Part shown: one piece after another, positions 45,665 to 58,000 of the stretch | Layout: each line of letters begins with the position of its first letter | Numbering within the stretch: position 1 is the first letter of the stretch | Assembly (NCBI GenBank): GCA_963575645.1 | Contig: OY754468.1 | Location: 18,066,465 to 18,130,464 of the forward strand | DNA: 64,000 bases | Origin: Xanthostigma xanthostigma | Lineage: Eukaryota > Arthropoda > Insecta > Raphidioptera > Raphidiidae | Reading direction: 5' to 3' | Translations under genes and position numbers: made by a program | Notes under the pieces: generated by a model | Database searches by the model: none | Told to the model about the DNA's origin: nothing | What the model saw: only the letters and a program-made list of their open reading frames with translations

Positions 45665-45907
45665 CAGTGGCGTAACAATAGGGTGGCAGAACGGGCAAAA
45701 CGTCCCGGGCCTCTGGCCTGACCGGGAGTCCCGGCCGGCCCGAGAGGCCATTAGGACAAGGGGAACCTAACATTTACTACACAATTTGGTAAAAAAATAT
45801 TATTTTTTTATACATACAACGTGAAGCTTTTTTTATATTAAGGGAGGGCCCCGTCCGATGAATTTGCCACAAGCCTCAGGTGGTATAGTCTCGCCACTGA
45901 ATTTCAC
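45657..45907. mobile_element. hAT MITE with CAGTGGCG termini
   Basis: The element (45665-45899) starts CAGTGGCGTAAC and ends TCGCCACTG. Flanking 8-mers AGTTTCAC (45657-45664) and AATTTCAC (45900-45907) agree at 7 of 8 positions. The interior begins with the GGGCCTC and CCCGGCCGGCCCG-rich hairpins common in this hAT MITE class and ends with GGGAGGGCCCC. Non-coding. Confidence 0.9.
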
Positions 45908-48545
45908 ACACACCATTAGATACTATTACTGTTAAAAAACAAACAACCAGTATGTGCTTGAAACCACACGGTAGAAGCAAAACTATTGAGTACTTCGCCT
46001 ATATATGGAAGTACCACGTTGTGTAGTTCATAAATAGTGTGTCAGTTATTGATTGCGCTCTATCTGTTTTTCTATTCATGAGTCAGCTATTTCTACCATA
46101 CCGCTTTTTCTTTTCATCACCTCACGAACTTACCCTTACTAAAGAAGTTTCACTTCAATTATGCTGTTAATGGCTGTTAAATGGGTTCATAAAAATGTCT
46201 AAGTGACGGTCGGTAAAGGGTAAAGTCGCGCAGCAAGCCGCTTACGGCACACCGTCGCTATATTAAATGAGAACGCGTCAAATTAAATTAAATCTTCGTG
46301 CATCAACACTTTTTTACTTTTACCTCTCTGTGTGACACCGTACGTAATACACGTGTGTGTGTAGTACACGCACTACATGTAGTGGCACCATCAACCGTCA
46401 CTATACTGTAGAGTGTAGAATGTAGATTACACTACTTGCACTACTTGTAACTGTCTGTTCACAGAACGTACTGTTGCCACACGGAACTTATTACACTACA
46501 AGTGATAAGACCGCACGATACGAAATCATCTCGAAAAAATAAAAACGCTGGTCGCAATTGAAAAGCCACCCCGCCGCGTCATAACAGTAGTATATTTAAA
46601 ATATAATTGTGGCCTTGCATATTTTGAACTTACATTTGTTGTTGGACAAAATGAAAAATGGAAACCCTTAATATTTAATTTTTTTTAATTTCAATATTCG
46701 ACAAGGATTTTGTCAGTCTAACATCTACTCCAAATTATAAATAGTGTTCTGTAACTAATTTACCATTCACAAACTAGTGTTTCCATAAATTTTAAAAGTT
46801 CGATTCTATCAATTTAGTGTATATTTTTTCGGAGCACATTTTAACGCCTACTATAAGAATGAAACTTCAATTTTGTAAGAGATTTTACATATTTTTTGCG
46901 GTGTTTTTTGTCCCAAAATGTTTTTTTTTTTAAATACAACCTTTAGAACAAACAGACTTTGTGCGGTGATGGAATCTAAAATGTGTGCCAAATATCGTTT
47001 AAATTTATTATGTCTTTTGAGAATTATTATCAAAAATTATGTCAACTTGTTCGAAAAGTTGTTAAATGTCGAGATTTTAAGGTTCCAACAATCCAACTTC
47101 GAGCTACGCCACTCTGTCGTCGCGACGGCAATATTGTGTCATAGTAGGTATATAATATACATAAGTACTATTTATAATATGAGCAAATACTGTACCTAAT
47201 AAAATGGATCCTCGTCTTGACACAAAACCATTTATTCATTTAAAAATTAAATTTATTAAAGAATTTAGCTTCCTTAAAATAAGCCACTAGAAAACTGAAA
47301 ATGTTTATTAAATAGAAAAAGAATAATTAAAATCGGTTCACTAATACAGAAGATATGAAGTAACATACATGAATAGGCACATGAGAAACATAATATAGAT
47401 GGCAGCAGGTATAGAAGTTTTAGAAAAACGCGCGAGACAAACTAAATTGTTTTAGCACTTGAAGCAAAAGCTTTTCCCTTCTGATCTCATGGAACCACTT
47501 CTTTTTCAGTTCCAAATCCTTTGAAAATACAAAAACCTTTATAGTTTGAATATTGATAAACACAACACATCGACATTGTCAATGATTTGTTATTTTAAAT
47601 AAACTTATTTTGTACACAGTACTATAATTAATGGTTCACAAATCGATGTGGTTATATAGCTGGCGCCTCTAGCGGTCAAGTTTAGCAGTGCCTATCCCCA
47701 TTGGTAAAAAACTACTATACCGATTAGAAATTATATGGGACCAATCCATAGGCACTCTAAATTCAACGGCGCAGAAATTTATCAAATCGGTTCACCGCTC
47801 AAGAAATTAAGCGTTATGTCTGAACAAACAAAAAAAATACATGTTGATAAAAAACAATCTCTGAGAATTGCCAAAAATATTAGCCTTTTAAAAAAATCGC
47901 AAGCTATAATCACTTAAATTTTATTTGAATAAACTTGTTTTTTTTATTTTGTTAACCCTTAAAAGCATTAATAAACATTAAATTTCAGTATAAAAGCAAT
48001 GCATTATAAGCTAATTAGGTCTTAACTTTCTAAAATCAGATTAGAAATAATCGAATATAATATGACCTTAATAACACAAATTGTTAAATTGCCATTTAAA
48101 AAACTTTTATTAAACTGCAACATGTAACTTATAAGGTGTAATTTTATTTAATTTAATCATATTTTCTAAAGTTACTGATGCATGAATTTTTATAACGGTA
48201 AAAGTAACTTTAATAAACTATAGTAAACATTATTATGTTATACGTAACTATTCATAACAAAAATAGCACAATAATAAAGTCTTTAAAAATTTGAAAGAGT
48301 AATTTTCAAACAACTAAATACAGATTTTGATATAATAATCCTCTTCCGACGATAAAAAATACCGTTGTATTTTTTTTCTATACAAAAAGACATCCGAAAA
48401 ATAGATATCATTGAAAGACCACCTTGAAAATTGAAATAAGATATATTTACACAATAATAAAATATTAAGTCCTGCATATCACCTTTGCGCTCCTAAGCAT
48501 AAAGTCATAAAAAAGTAAAAATGTCCACTGTAATTAGTTCATATT
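45908..48545. other. Non-coding stretch, no gene seen
   Basis: Around 46200-46570 GC is higher and short words such as CACTACATGTAGTG repeat in both orientations, but no exon or RNA could be supported. The rest is AT-rich with no repeat partner noticed. Confidence 0.35.
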
Positions 48546-48848
48546 AATAAATAAAATTATCAACCAATTTTTCAGAATACATTAACAAAAAATATAAAAA
48601 TTCAATAAATTAACGTTTCGGTCTGGATTTGGAGCTTCTCCAGAACTGGTCTAAAAAATATAAAAATAATTAATAATTAGTTTCTAATTGGTTTTTGAAA
48701 AAAAATCGCTTTAAGTTTTTAGTTATAAAATATTGAAAAAAAATAATAACAAACAATTTTTAATAAGTAGTCTGAAAAATTGGTCGATAATTTTATTTAT
48801 TGAAGAGTTCTAACCAGACGTTAATCAGAGATTTGATTAGTCCACATT
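48533..48848 (+). mobile_element. Foldback retroelement F2, copy 3 (longest centre)
   Basis: The element (48546-48835) lies between ATTAGTTCATATT (48533-48545) and ATTAGTCCACATT (48836-48848), a 13-bp duplication with two mismatches. The left arm AATAAATAAAATTATCAACC faces the right arm AATTGGTCGATAATTTTATT, and the tail (TGAAGAGTTCTAACCAGACG and onward) is on the right only. The centre holds AACGTTTCGGTCTGG ... CTCCAGAACTGG, which on the minus strand reads CTGGAGAAG ... CGAAACG, parallel to the CTGATGATG ... CGAAACG of F1. Confidence 0.82.
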
Positions 48849-48903
48849 AAATTCTGCTTAAACTTTAAGGTTAGAATAATAACCACCAACCAAATATCTC
48901 AAT

Positions 48904-49728
48904 CTAAGTAATAAATCAAATCTTTGATTAACGTCTGATAATAATTCTTCAATAAATAAAATTATCGACCAATTTTTCAGACAAATATTTTTTTGACGTG
49001 ATAACGTCTTATAAATTGATGAATCACCAATCTTATAAATTGATAAAACACCGGCTGCATGTTCGAAAAAGTGTAACGTTCGTAACGCGTAACGTTCCTA
49101 ACGTTCCTAACGCGTAACGTTTTTTGCTAATTTCTCGCTCAATTTAAATCAGATCGGTTTGAAACCAGTCTTAAACGAAAGAGGAGAACATTTTACATAG
49201 ATTTCGCATAACAGAATTTGCCTAAACAGTTTTTTTATACAAATTTATATAGAAAAATATTTTATACAAATTTATATAGAAAAATAGCTGTATAAATGCA
49301 ATGTTGTCTAATGCATGGCGCGACGCGGTCGGTTGTCTTTGTTTGCCGTACATGGAAATTAGAAGCAAACGTATGTCTTGTCTTAACATGAAAACGGCTG
49401 CATTTCTAATGTTTAATTCAATTTTTTGACATTAGTATTTTGAGAATTGCAACGCCTTCTAAGTTAAGTATTGGAATAACTAATTATTATTAGAACATAA
49501 TACTTTGTAAGTTGCAAACGTCACTTTTGACATTTCTTATCATTCCGACACCAAGGATAAGCGGATTGAAACCAAATTTTGGGAGGTTTAGGTTATGTAT
49601 TACGGAATACGTTATCACGTAAAACTATCGTCCGTAAACCGACTTTACAGACAACCAATTTTTTTTTTTTTGTTAATATATTTGTCTGAAAAATTGGTCG
49701 ATAATTTTATTTATTAACTAAGTAATAA
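48904..49728 (-). mobile_element. Foldback retroelement F2, copy 4, interrupted by T1
   Basis: F2 parts 48917-48987 (tail TCAAATCTTTGATTAACGTC, arm AATAAATAAAATTATCGACC) and 49661-49717 (inverted arm ending TTTTATTTATT) are split by T1 copy 3. The flanking CTAAGTAATAA (48904-48914 and 49718-49728) is the F2 target duplication. So T1 inserted after F2. Confidence 0.85.
48988..49660 (+). mobile_element. T1 element, copy 3 (longest uninterrupted copy)
   Basis: Runs from TTTTTGACGTGATAACGTCT to CTTTACAGACAACCAATTTT, 0.67 kb. It includes a local array of TAACGTTCCTAACG words (49075-49130), a segment shared with the outer copy at 20.7-21.6 kb, and near the right a segment AAGCGGATTGAAACCAAATT that also occurs in repeat R4 at about 60037-60056, which may be captured sequence. 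It lies inside the T-rich centre of an F2 element. Confidence 0.85.
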
Positions 49729-49734
49729 GTACTA

Positions 49735-49960
49735 ATATTATAAAGAGTGAGTGCGAATTTTGTGAGTTTGTGTATATGCGGACGGTAATCTCTGAAACTA
49801 CTCATCCGATTTCAAAATTTGTTTCACCAATATTTAGAATAGAGCTTCAAAATAGGCCAAATAATATCGCGTAAAAATAAATTTACTTTTCGTGGAAAAA
49901 AACTTTGCAACGTAAGTGGACGAAAAAACAGTGGCAATCTACAAATTCGAGCGAATCCGG
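49735..49960 (+). repeat. Common insect interspersed repeat
   Basis: AATATTATAAAGAGTGAGTG, then GAGTTTGTGTATATGCGGAC and ATCTCTGAAACTACTCATCC, is a frequently seen arthropod repeat start. The right end is unclear. Confidence 0.45.
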
Positions 49961-50357
49961 ACCGGCCCACTAAGATTGATAAAAAACGCTAATTCGATAT
50001 CAAACTTGCAATTACATGTATGAGGTAAAACGTATTTAATTATTCGTTTAAAATTTACCTGTGAGCAACTCTTTCTGCTGTTATAAACATTAGAACGTGG
50101 TCTGAATGGAAGAAAGAGAGAAAAATGTATCGATTCCAGAATATCGAAAAAGTGCACGTCGCTCCGACTGCCATCGAGATTTAAACTGAATACTACTATA
50201 ATTAACCCTTATCGAACGCGACTTTTTATATGCTTGATTCTCACTAGGTTGTAGTTATTTTTAAAGCTTTTAATATTAAACTTGACTCCGTATATTTGTT
50301 TATTTATTTATTTACATCATTATTACTACTTGTTTCAAATTTTTGGACAGCTCTTTC

Positions 50358-50651
50358 AACTACTTACCATTACCCGATTGAGTTGAAATTTTGCATAGGT
50401 ATGTAGTTCTGGAGACAATGTAATACTATGATAACTAATTGACCGCTCCGGCTTTTGCCCGGTTACAAATCGCATTTTTAATAAAGCATGCGATATCTTT
50501 TTTTAACTACTTCCCGTTATCCGATTGAGTTGAAATTTTGCGTAGGTATGTAGTTCCGGTGACAATACAACAATATAATAATTAATTGACCGTTTCGGCT
50601 TGCGTCCGGTTGCAAATCGCATTTTTAATATAGCATCCGTCTTGTCACTTC
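50358..50651 (+). repeat. 147-bp tandem duplication
   Basis: Units beginning AACTACTTACCATTACCCGA and AACTACTTCCCGTTATCCGA start at 50358 and 50505. Similarity continues through GAGTTGAAATTTTGC and CAAATCGCATTTTTAATA. Moderately diverged. Confidence 0.85.
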
Positions 50652-50703
50652 ATATGTACCATACGACCGCTGCAGAAAACTATTGTTGTCACATCAGAAG
50701 TGA

Positions 50704-50937
50704 CTTACGACCATAGAGATATAAGTAACTAGAGTACGCTACTTCGTATGCTTGCCACAAGTAAAAGTGTCGTCAGTTGAGAGAGAGAACGCTGCAGAAA
50801 ACCCAGAAAAGCAGATATTTGTTTACTCAAATCAGCATTGTTTTGTATCATTAGTTACCATAGAGATAAGTGTCTGAATTGCAGACACTTTCACGACTCA
50901 CTCGCGTACTCTAGTCTAATATCTCTATGCTTACGAC
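50704..50937. mobile_element. MITE with perfect 8-bp target duplication
   Basis: The element (50712-50929) has TIRs CATAGAGATATAAGTAACTA and, from the right end, CATAGAGATATTAGACTAGA, both continuing to GAGTACGC. CTTACGAC is perfectly duplicated at 50704-50711 and 50930-50937. An internal ATAGAGATAAGTGTCTG word repeats the terminal motif. An 8-bp duplication fits hAT, P or a related superfamily; the CAT start recalls P elements but is not proof. Confidence 0.9.
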
Positions 50938-51654
50938 CGATAAGAGTTAAGTTTTGGAGCCACTATTGAATTACGCAAATAAGTGACAAGTATCCATACA
51001 ACTACAGTAAGTCTATCCGGACTAGCCTCAAAAATGTGTAAATAGACCTTTAAGAAAGGATAAAAATATATAAAAAGGACTGTAAAGTATTAGTGAATCC
51101 TTACTAAGCTCCCCATTGTCCTATTTTGTCACAGAATTCGCAAAATAATAATCATACAAGGATTTGAAAACCGGTGCATTTTATAAAAAGGAGTACACCG
51201 ATACACGTTTTGTGTTCATTAAAAAATAAGAATTAAACATTATTTTACTATACTATTTGTTCAATGTTCATTCACACTTGATAAAAGATGAGATAAATTA
51301 GTGCTGAAGTGTCGTTAATATATTTTGTGCATGACCTCCTATAAAATAGTTACTTTGCATGCCTGTATAGCTGTAGCAATATGACCCATTTTGCTCTAGT
51401 GCGTAAAGTAAATCAAAAGAAATGTGAAACAAAATCGTACTACCATTTTCATAGTATAAAAGTACGAAAATCAAAGTCAGAATTGGAAGTGAACTGTCAA
51501 TTGTGTGAAAATCAGCTATTTTAAAGGGGCTACGTGCAAAAAATACTATATGTCTCTCTACCGTGAAGATGTTTAGGCTCATGACGGTTAAAAAAAAAAC
51601 AAAAACGGAGGAGGTTCTCAAGTCGACGCATATTTTTTTTTTTAATTTTTTTTT

Positions 51655-51985
51655 ATGTATGACCACGCATAACTTTTTACAGAGTAGTCCGATTTTGATA
51701 ATTATTTTTTTGTTCGAAAGGGTATACCCCGAAGTGGGTCCCATATAAATTTGGTAAAAAAATGCCAACCCTAAGGGTAGGAAAACAGGGGATGATTGAT
51801 TGTTTACTCACTGATTGTAATGTATGACCACACATAACTTTTTACAGAGTAGTCCGATTTTGATAATTATTTTTTTATTGGATAGGGTATACCTCGAGGT
51901 TAGTCTCATATAAATTTGGAAAAAAAAATCCTACCCTAAGGGTGGGAAAATAGGGGTGATTTATTGTTCACTCACAGATTTTCAT
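51655..51985 (+). repeat. 165-bp tandem duplication in an old repeat
   Basis: ATGTATGACCACGCATAACT at 51655 and ATGTATGACCACACATAACT at 51820 begin two units that share AGAGTAGTCCGATTTTGATA and CCCTAAGGGT. The overall text is a common insect interspersed-repeat type. Confidence 0.85.
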
Positions 51986-52040
51986 GCTGAGTTGTGTATT
52001 ACAATTATAAATTATATGGCCACAAAAAATTATAAAATAA

Positions 52041-52533
52041 AAACTTTTTAACAAAAAAATTAAACCGCCGAAAAACTGAAAAGCAAAAAATAATAAATCT
52101 TTTTATTTAATTAAGTTCTATTTAAGTAGTTGAACGTATGTGATAGTTTAGTATATCTAAGTAATTTTGAGTCGGCGTCAAACAATCAATGAACAAAGAT
52201 CACTAAAAGAAATAACCAAATCAAATTAACAATGATACGTGAAATCTCCAGTGATAAACATTAACATTCTAAACATGTGCTCTCCACACGACCACTCGCA
52301 AAGACGTGTGCCCTCAGTGTGTGCCCGTTCGGGTTGCTCTGTCGCTGACATTAAATTCGTGAACTTTCAGAGATTTCCGGCGAAGGATTGTTGATGCTGA
52401 CTCAAAATTACTTAGATATACTAGACTGTCACATACGTGTTTAACTACTTAAATAGAACTTAGTTAAATAAAAAGATTTATTATTTTTTGCTTTTCAGTT
52501 TTTCGGCGGTTTAATTTTTTTGTTAAAAAGTTT
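52041..52533. mobile_element. 0.49-kb element with 150-bp inverted arms
   Basis: The left arm AAACTTTTTAACAAAAAAAT ... AAGTAATTTTGAGTC and the right arm are inverted copies (52041-52192 and 52386-52533). The centre is GC-richer (CACACGACCACTCGC...). No target duplication was assigned and there is no coding capacity. Confidence 0.82.
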
Positions 52534-52937
52534 TTTAACATGTCGCATTCGCCATAATATTAAAATCTGTCATAACGCTCTAGAAACGTTACGCAGTATT
52601 TATACGCTAATTCCACGAGAAGTTAATTTCTAATACCATCGATGATCTTTTTGTAGAAAATTTTTGTACTAGTTGATTATATTCAGCGTGATTTTCGCTG
52701 GATACCAAATTGTCAAATTTCTTTCGTCTCTTTCATCCCACTTTTACTAGGGTTATCTGGGTCTAATACTATGTAAAAATCTAATTGGCAGTAACGAAAA
52801 TATTTATCAGTTCACTCTGGTAGTCATGTGAAGAGTTGCAGGTAAGTCAGTCCCGGGTAATTCCCTATCTATCCAATGGACTATTTGGCGCGGAATCACG
52901 GAAATCACCTGACAGCGGCCACGAACTAGGGTGCGCC

Positions 52938-53030
52938 GCATACTTTTACCAGTTCTCAGATTTGAGCCCAGGAACTACGGGCCTTTAATAGATAAGCCCT
53001 AAATATACCATATAAACAACGGAATCCATC
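52938..53030 (+). repeat. Dispersed repeat R5, copy b
   Basis: Relative of 26846-26945: same start ATACTTTTACCAGTT and same end CATATAAACAACG. Confidence 0.5.
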
Positions 53031-53139
53031 CGAACTCAACTTTTCTCACTCTTTCTTTTTCTAAAGCCTGTAAGTCAATGGCCCAATTTATTTCCCTCTA
53101 TAATGATTACAGTCTCAAAAATCATTTAATAACTACAAA

Positions 53140-53300
53140 GTGCCATTTCTAGGATCCGTACATCCGATAAAAAAACGGAACCCTTCCAGGATCACTTTTG
53201 TGTCTGTCTGTGCGTCGGTTACGGCTTATTTTCTCCGAATCTACTGCACGGAAGCAGTTGAAATTTGGTACATATATTATATAAAGTTAGATGACTCCAC
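53140..53300 (+). repeat. Interspersed repeat (GGATCCGTAC/CGGAACCC type)
   Basis: AGGATCCGTACATCCGATAA, then ACGGAACCCTTCCAGGATCA and GTGTCTGTCTGTGCGTCGGT, is the same class as 32750-32960. Confidence 0.5.
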
Positions 53301-53465
53301 CATGGACATATATAATGTAAACAAACGAATTCCGAATTTTAATTAGAAAATTAAAAATGTTTTCATTTTCAAGTGCATTATGTGATGTATCAAATGAATG
53401 GGCTTGTTGTGAGAAATACAGAATAGGTACATATTTATAATTTAAAAAAAAAATCAAATAAAATA

Positions 53466-53843
53466 CAGAGTAACTTCTTTATAACGAATCTCAAGGGACC
53501 GAGCATTTTTTTTTTTGTTATAAAGAGTTTTCGTTATATGGAGAGAAGAAATAAAAATAACCAAATTTCACCTAATTAATTTCTTCCAAACACATATAGT
53601 CTGTTAACTAACGTTTTTTGCTACGCCAATATTTGTTTTGTATTTTATTAAGTATCTTATAAATGTCTTGGAATATGGTAGAATCATCTTCATTAAACAA
53701 TTACAATTTTTAGAAAAGTTTGAATAGTTGGTGATGGTTCAGAATCGTCCTCTTTACGTCTGTAAATGTTTGCTGACGCCTAAATATGAACATATTTCTA
53801 CGTAATAGAGAATGGCTGTTGCGCTATAAAGAGGGTATTAATG
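53466..53843. mobile_element. pogo/Tigger-like MITE, TA target
   Basis: The left end CAGAGTAACTTCTTTATAAC and the right end CATTAATACCCTCTTTATAG (reverse strand) are related and both flanked by TA. Subterminal GTTATAAAGAG and CGTTATATGGAG words recur inside, as in Tigger-like MITEs. The right TIR is degraded. Confidence 0.6.
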
Positions 53844-54489
53844 TATGAGTTTTAAGATAAACCAACCAAATTGTAAAAATTTCTAAGTTATACAAAAATC
53901 GAGCACCAATAATAAATTGTGATTTCATCACAATGTTGCATTAATCATTTATATAAAATACAGTACCACTCTATTCAATTTTATTTTTCCAGTGTTAAAT
54001 TTTTACTACGCTATTAATAAAATGTCAAATGACTATTTAGGTATACCAATTTGTTTTTTTATGAAAAAATATTATTTCACAAACTATACTTAAATTGCTA
54101 GCATAAAGTCTTTTAACGCTATATGTTACATCATAATCAGTCTATCAAGGAATGCAGGACACATTACATTCACTCATCCTCTGATCCTTTTGTATAAGCT
54201 GGAATACTCTTGACAATATAATACATATATATAGCGTACGTCGTACGGTAATCTCGCCTTTTCAATTATCCCTCAAAGGGATTTATTTGACGATAGAGCG
54301 ACGGACAGACAAATGGACGGGGGCAGGGTAACTTACTTAAACGTTTTTAATGAAGTTTTTATACTGAAGATTCGAAGAATGCGATGAGTTACAAGAATTG
54401 AAAAATTATTAATTATTTCTGAATTGCTGAAATGTTAAATAATGGATTATTCTAACTGATAAGTACGTATCTAAATGCCCTCGTCACAT
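53844..54489. other. Non-coding stretch, no gene seen
   Basis: No gene or repeat partner is recognised. Confidence 0.4.
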
Positions 54490-55030
54490 AATAAAAAAAA
54501 TCCAGCCAATCGGACGACGAGACCATTCCAATTTCAAAAATATTTAAATTTGACATATATAATAAAGCCTATAAAATTTCTGTTAACGCGTGCGGTGACG
54601 AGAGTAACACATAATGTGAAAATTAATCGAAACATACTTGTTACCAACCTAACTTTCTATACAGAACAAAGGAATTTCTTTTTAATTTTCAAAATATTTC
54701 GAAAACTATAAAGTTTGGAAAAAAAAGTTTACAAGACTTTCTGGTAAAAATTAATAGAATAATAAACCGTTATGAAAAGTATACCGTTATTATACATATA
54801 AAAACAACGCCATAACATATATTATCTCTTCTGCGCATCAATCGATTTTCCCCAAAAATAATAGGGCTCTGATACTAACTTATTAAAGATCCTTATTTCA
54901 ATCCGTTCATCCGTTTAACCTGTATCGTGTTCATATACAAACAAACTAACAGACACACAGAGATGTAAAAAAAAATGTTTTTCGGATTCGGATGACATTA
55001 AAAAGAATACATATTGTAAAACTTTGGTGT
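54490..55030 (+). repeat. Dispersed repeat R4, copy b
   Basis: Co-linear with 30709-31260 (AATCCAGCCAATCGGACGAC, TTTCTGTTAACGCGTGCGGT, TCTCTTCTGCGCATCAATCG, TTCATCCGTTTAACCTGTAT). Confidence 0.7.
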
Positions 55031-58000
55031 TGGAATGATAAAATTGTTCGCAAAAACAAAGCTGCACGCCCGCTCAATTTATTAGTGTATGATAAAAAAA
55101 AAATGAATACAAACCCACTATTTAATCATTACGATTAATTTCAAAAGGGTTTTATTCTAATAGTAAGCGAAAAAATAAAGTCGATCCGCTGAGAATTGCG
55201 ACCTATAGAGTATAGAGTTCGAACGTACACGCACATACGTCCAGATCACCCGACAACTGATGTTCACGACTTTGAACCATAATTCGTGAACTTATTACAA
55301 ACTCGAAAATCCAGAAATGATTCCACCATATTATGGAACAGAATCTCACCTTTTCAAAAAGCTACAAATTGAGTAAATGTCTTGCGAAATTAACCTAAAT
55401 ATAACTATTTGTATGAGCAAAACTCAACTCAGCCGCACAAAGCGATAATAGAGAATAAACCATTGGCGGTGTGTGCGGTTGGTAAAATTGGTACAATTTT
55501 TTTATGAAACGATAATTTCAAACGAATAATAAAAATATCAACAAAACAGTTAATAAATTTATCGACCAAGAAATTTCATACGCATAAAATATGAAATACC
55601 TATAAAGTACCTATACAACTTTCAGAAAATGAGTTAACTGACAATCAATGTATGAAGTGATAAAATGGAACCGAAATAAGAATATTTTTTTAGAAATCAA
55701 CGTATCCCCTAAAACGGCATAAAGAGTCGCGATTTCAATCATTTCATGCATTATATCATGTTTTAAGTAGTTTCATTTTTGTACTTTAATGATATATTAA
55801 CATTGTTTAAATATTATTTATGTTCATTTAAGATAATAGCTTAAGATTCGTTTAAGATCGATAACAACAGTAAACAAAGTGACAAAACTCCTGTGAATGT
55901 TTATCCATTTGATGAATTTTTCTGCTGCTGCTTCTGATATATTAATTAATTATTATTTTTCTGGTATAACCGGAACGTAATTTGAAATATTGATTATAAT
56001 CATTATTATTTTTGTTCACTCAATCGTTAAATTTGCTATTAAAAAAATTAACAAGTTATACGAACGTACCTTATTTAGTGTGTTGTATCGAAGTTTGTAC
56101 TCTCCAGCGATTGTACCTTATATTTTATCTGAAACAAAATCAAAAATGATGAAATAACTATTAATTATCAGTTTTCAGTTCTCAAAAGCTTAATATTTAA
56201 TGAAAGTAAAACACAAGTTCTCATATAGCTACTTTTTAATGACAAAATTAAATCGAAATTTGTTAGACCATCAACCAAAAACGGTTTCATGGATTTTACG
56301 GTATCTTCTCCCCCTTCTTCCGTAAAAAACAATTGCGCAGACATTGTTTTAGAAATACAAAAACAGAAATATACCTAGCAACACGGTTACAGAACAAATT
56401 GACCAAGAAGTAAGAACTCAAAATTTAGACACAAGATGTTATCCAGAAGATACAATTAGATAATGAAACGTCGCGCAAATTGAGTAAATTAAAACATTGA
56501 TTTCTGTGCTCAATTTCCCATTACCTACTCAATGACCATTTAAATATAATGTATTTGGCATTTTTTTGTACAGTTCCACTTCAAAACAACGTTTTTCTAT
56601 ACGTGTTTTGATCAAAATTTAGCTTATAAAGCGATATTTTTCTATGCAGAACAATCATTTGTTTTTTGTATGATACTGTCAATGTTCTAGAACTAGAATG
56701 CGATATTAGACTGCTCGTGGTGAATGCATGTAAATTCAGAATTAGTGTTAGGTTAGCTATTTCTGATAAGTCGTCAAATTGACAAATAAAGAAAGAAATT
56801 CCGCAGATACTCGCATGGAGTGACTCCATGCGGTAATCCACTTTTATTTACTTTTTGAAGTTAGTACAAGCAGTATCTGAATTTTTCGACCCTATCACTA
56901 TATTATACTTCCATTTTCTTACGGATCATCGAAGTAAAATAAAAATACTATTGTTACGTGTCATATGACTGAGAAACAAACGTCAAAGATTAAAACATTT
57001 CTACAAATATGGTTAAAAATTCACCATCTTTTATTTTCTCTATTCCATTAGTGTTGATAATATTCCGCATGTCTAAACGATTATGAAGCAAAGACACTAT
57101 CCAGCCTCTTCCAATTGTAATACTATTCAAGAAAATCTAAAAAATTGCAAGTAATAAAACCAAAAAATAACTTCAACAAGATAAACTAGAACTATAAGTT
57201 TTATTTATGTATGTATATAATATGCACGGAGTCAACGCTGTTAAAAGATAACAAAAGGTATAAAGTGCGAGAAGTACTATATAAGGTTGGTACTAAATAT
57301 GGTGGATTTATGACACTTTCAGGTTCGTACAAAAGATTGTAAACCTGTAAAACCCTTTTACACCCTGCGAATTACACAACACATGTATGTATGTGTGTTG
57401 ATGTTATATTATGAATGTTCATAAAATACTCATTGGATCGATATAATATGGCTTTTAAATTGACACCTAATTAAATTTATCGCACATAAAATACGCATAT
57501 ATTACGTAACTGCATATGACAAGATAAACAACCGTCGATAGTGCTTACACTGTCCTAAACCAAACCGTATTGCAGTGCATAATGGATAATGATAAAGCCC
57601 TACAGAGTGCTTACTCAAAAATAAAAACTCATGTACCTTCATACGAAGTAAGCAGGTCATTTAAGTAAATTCTGATTAAATATTTTAGCAATCGATTTTA
57701 TGTTTGTGAACCACCAAAACAGCGCACTTGTAAAGTGCGTTACCTTGTCCTCTGACATTATATGTCTTGTAAGCTATTTCCTCGTAAACAATACACACTG
57801 CTACATCTAAGATCCCAAAAATAAACCACGCAAGAAAACATCTTCAAAGGTCTAAAACAGTATATCGATGAGTTATGAAAAATACCAAACGAAAGCGTTT
57901 TAAGTCAAGTTAACCGAAACTTTTTTTTAATATCAATAGTTCGTTAATTTGTAAGGGTTAAAATGTTTTATTCTGGCAATTAGATTATTTACTTTCTTTT

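Noticed and set aside
51298-51768. 156-codon open frame on the minus strand
   Set aside because: Overlaps the start of a tandemly duplicated insect repeat, has homopolymer-encoded stretches and no recognisable domain.
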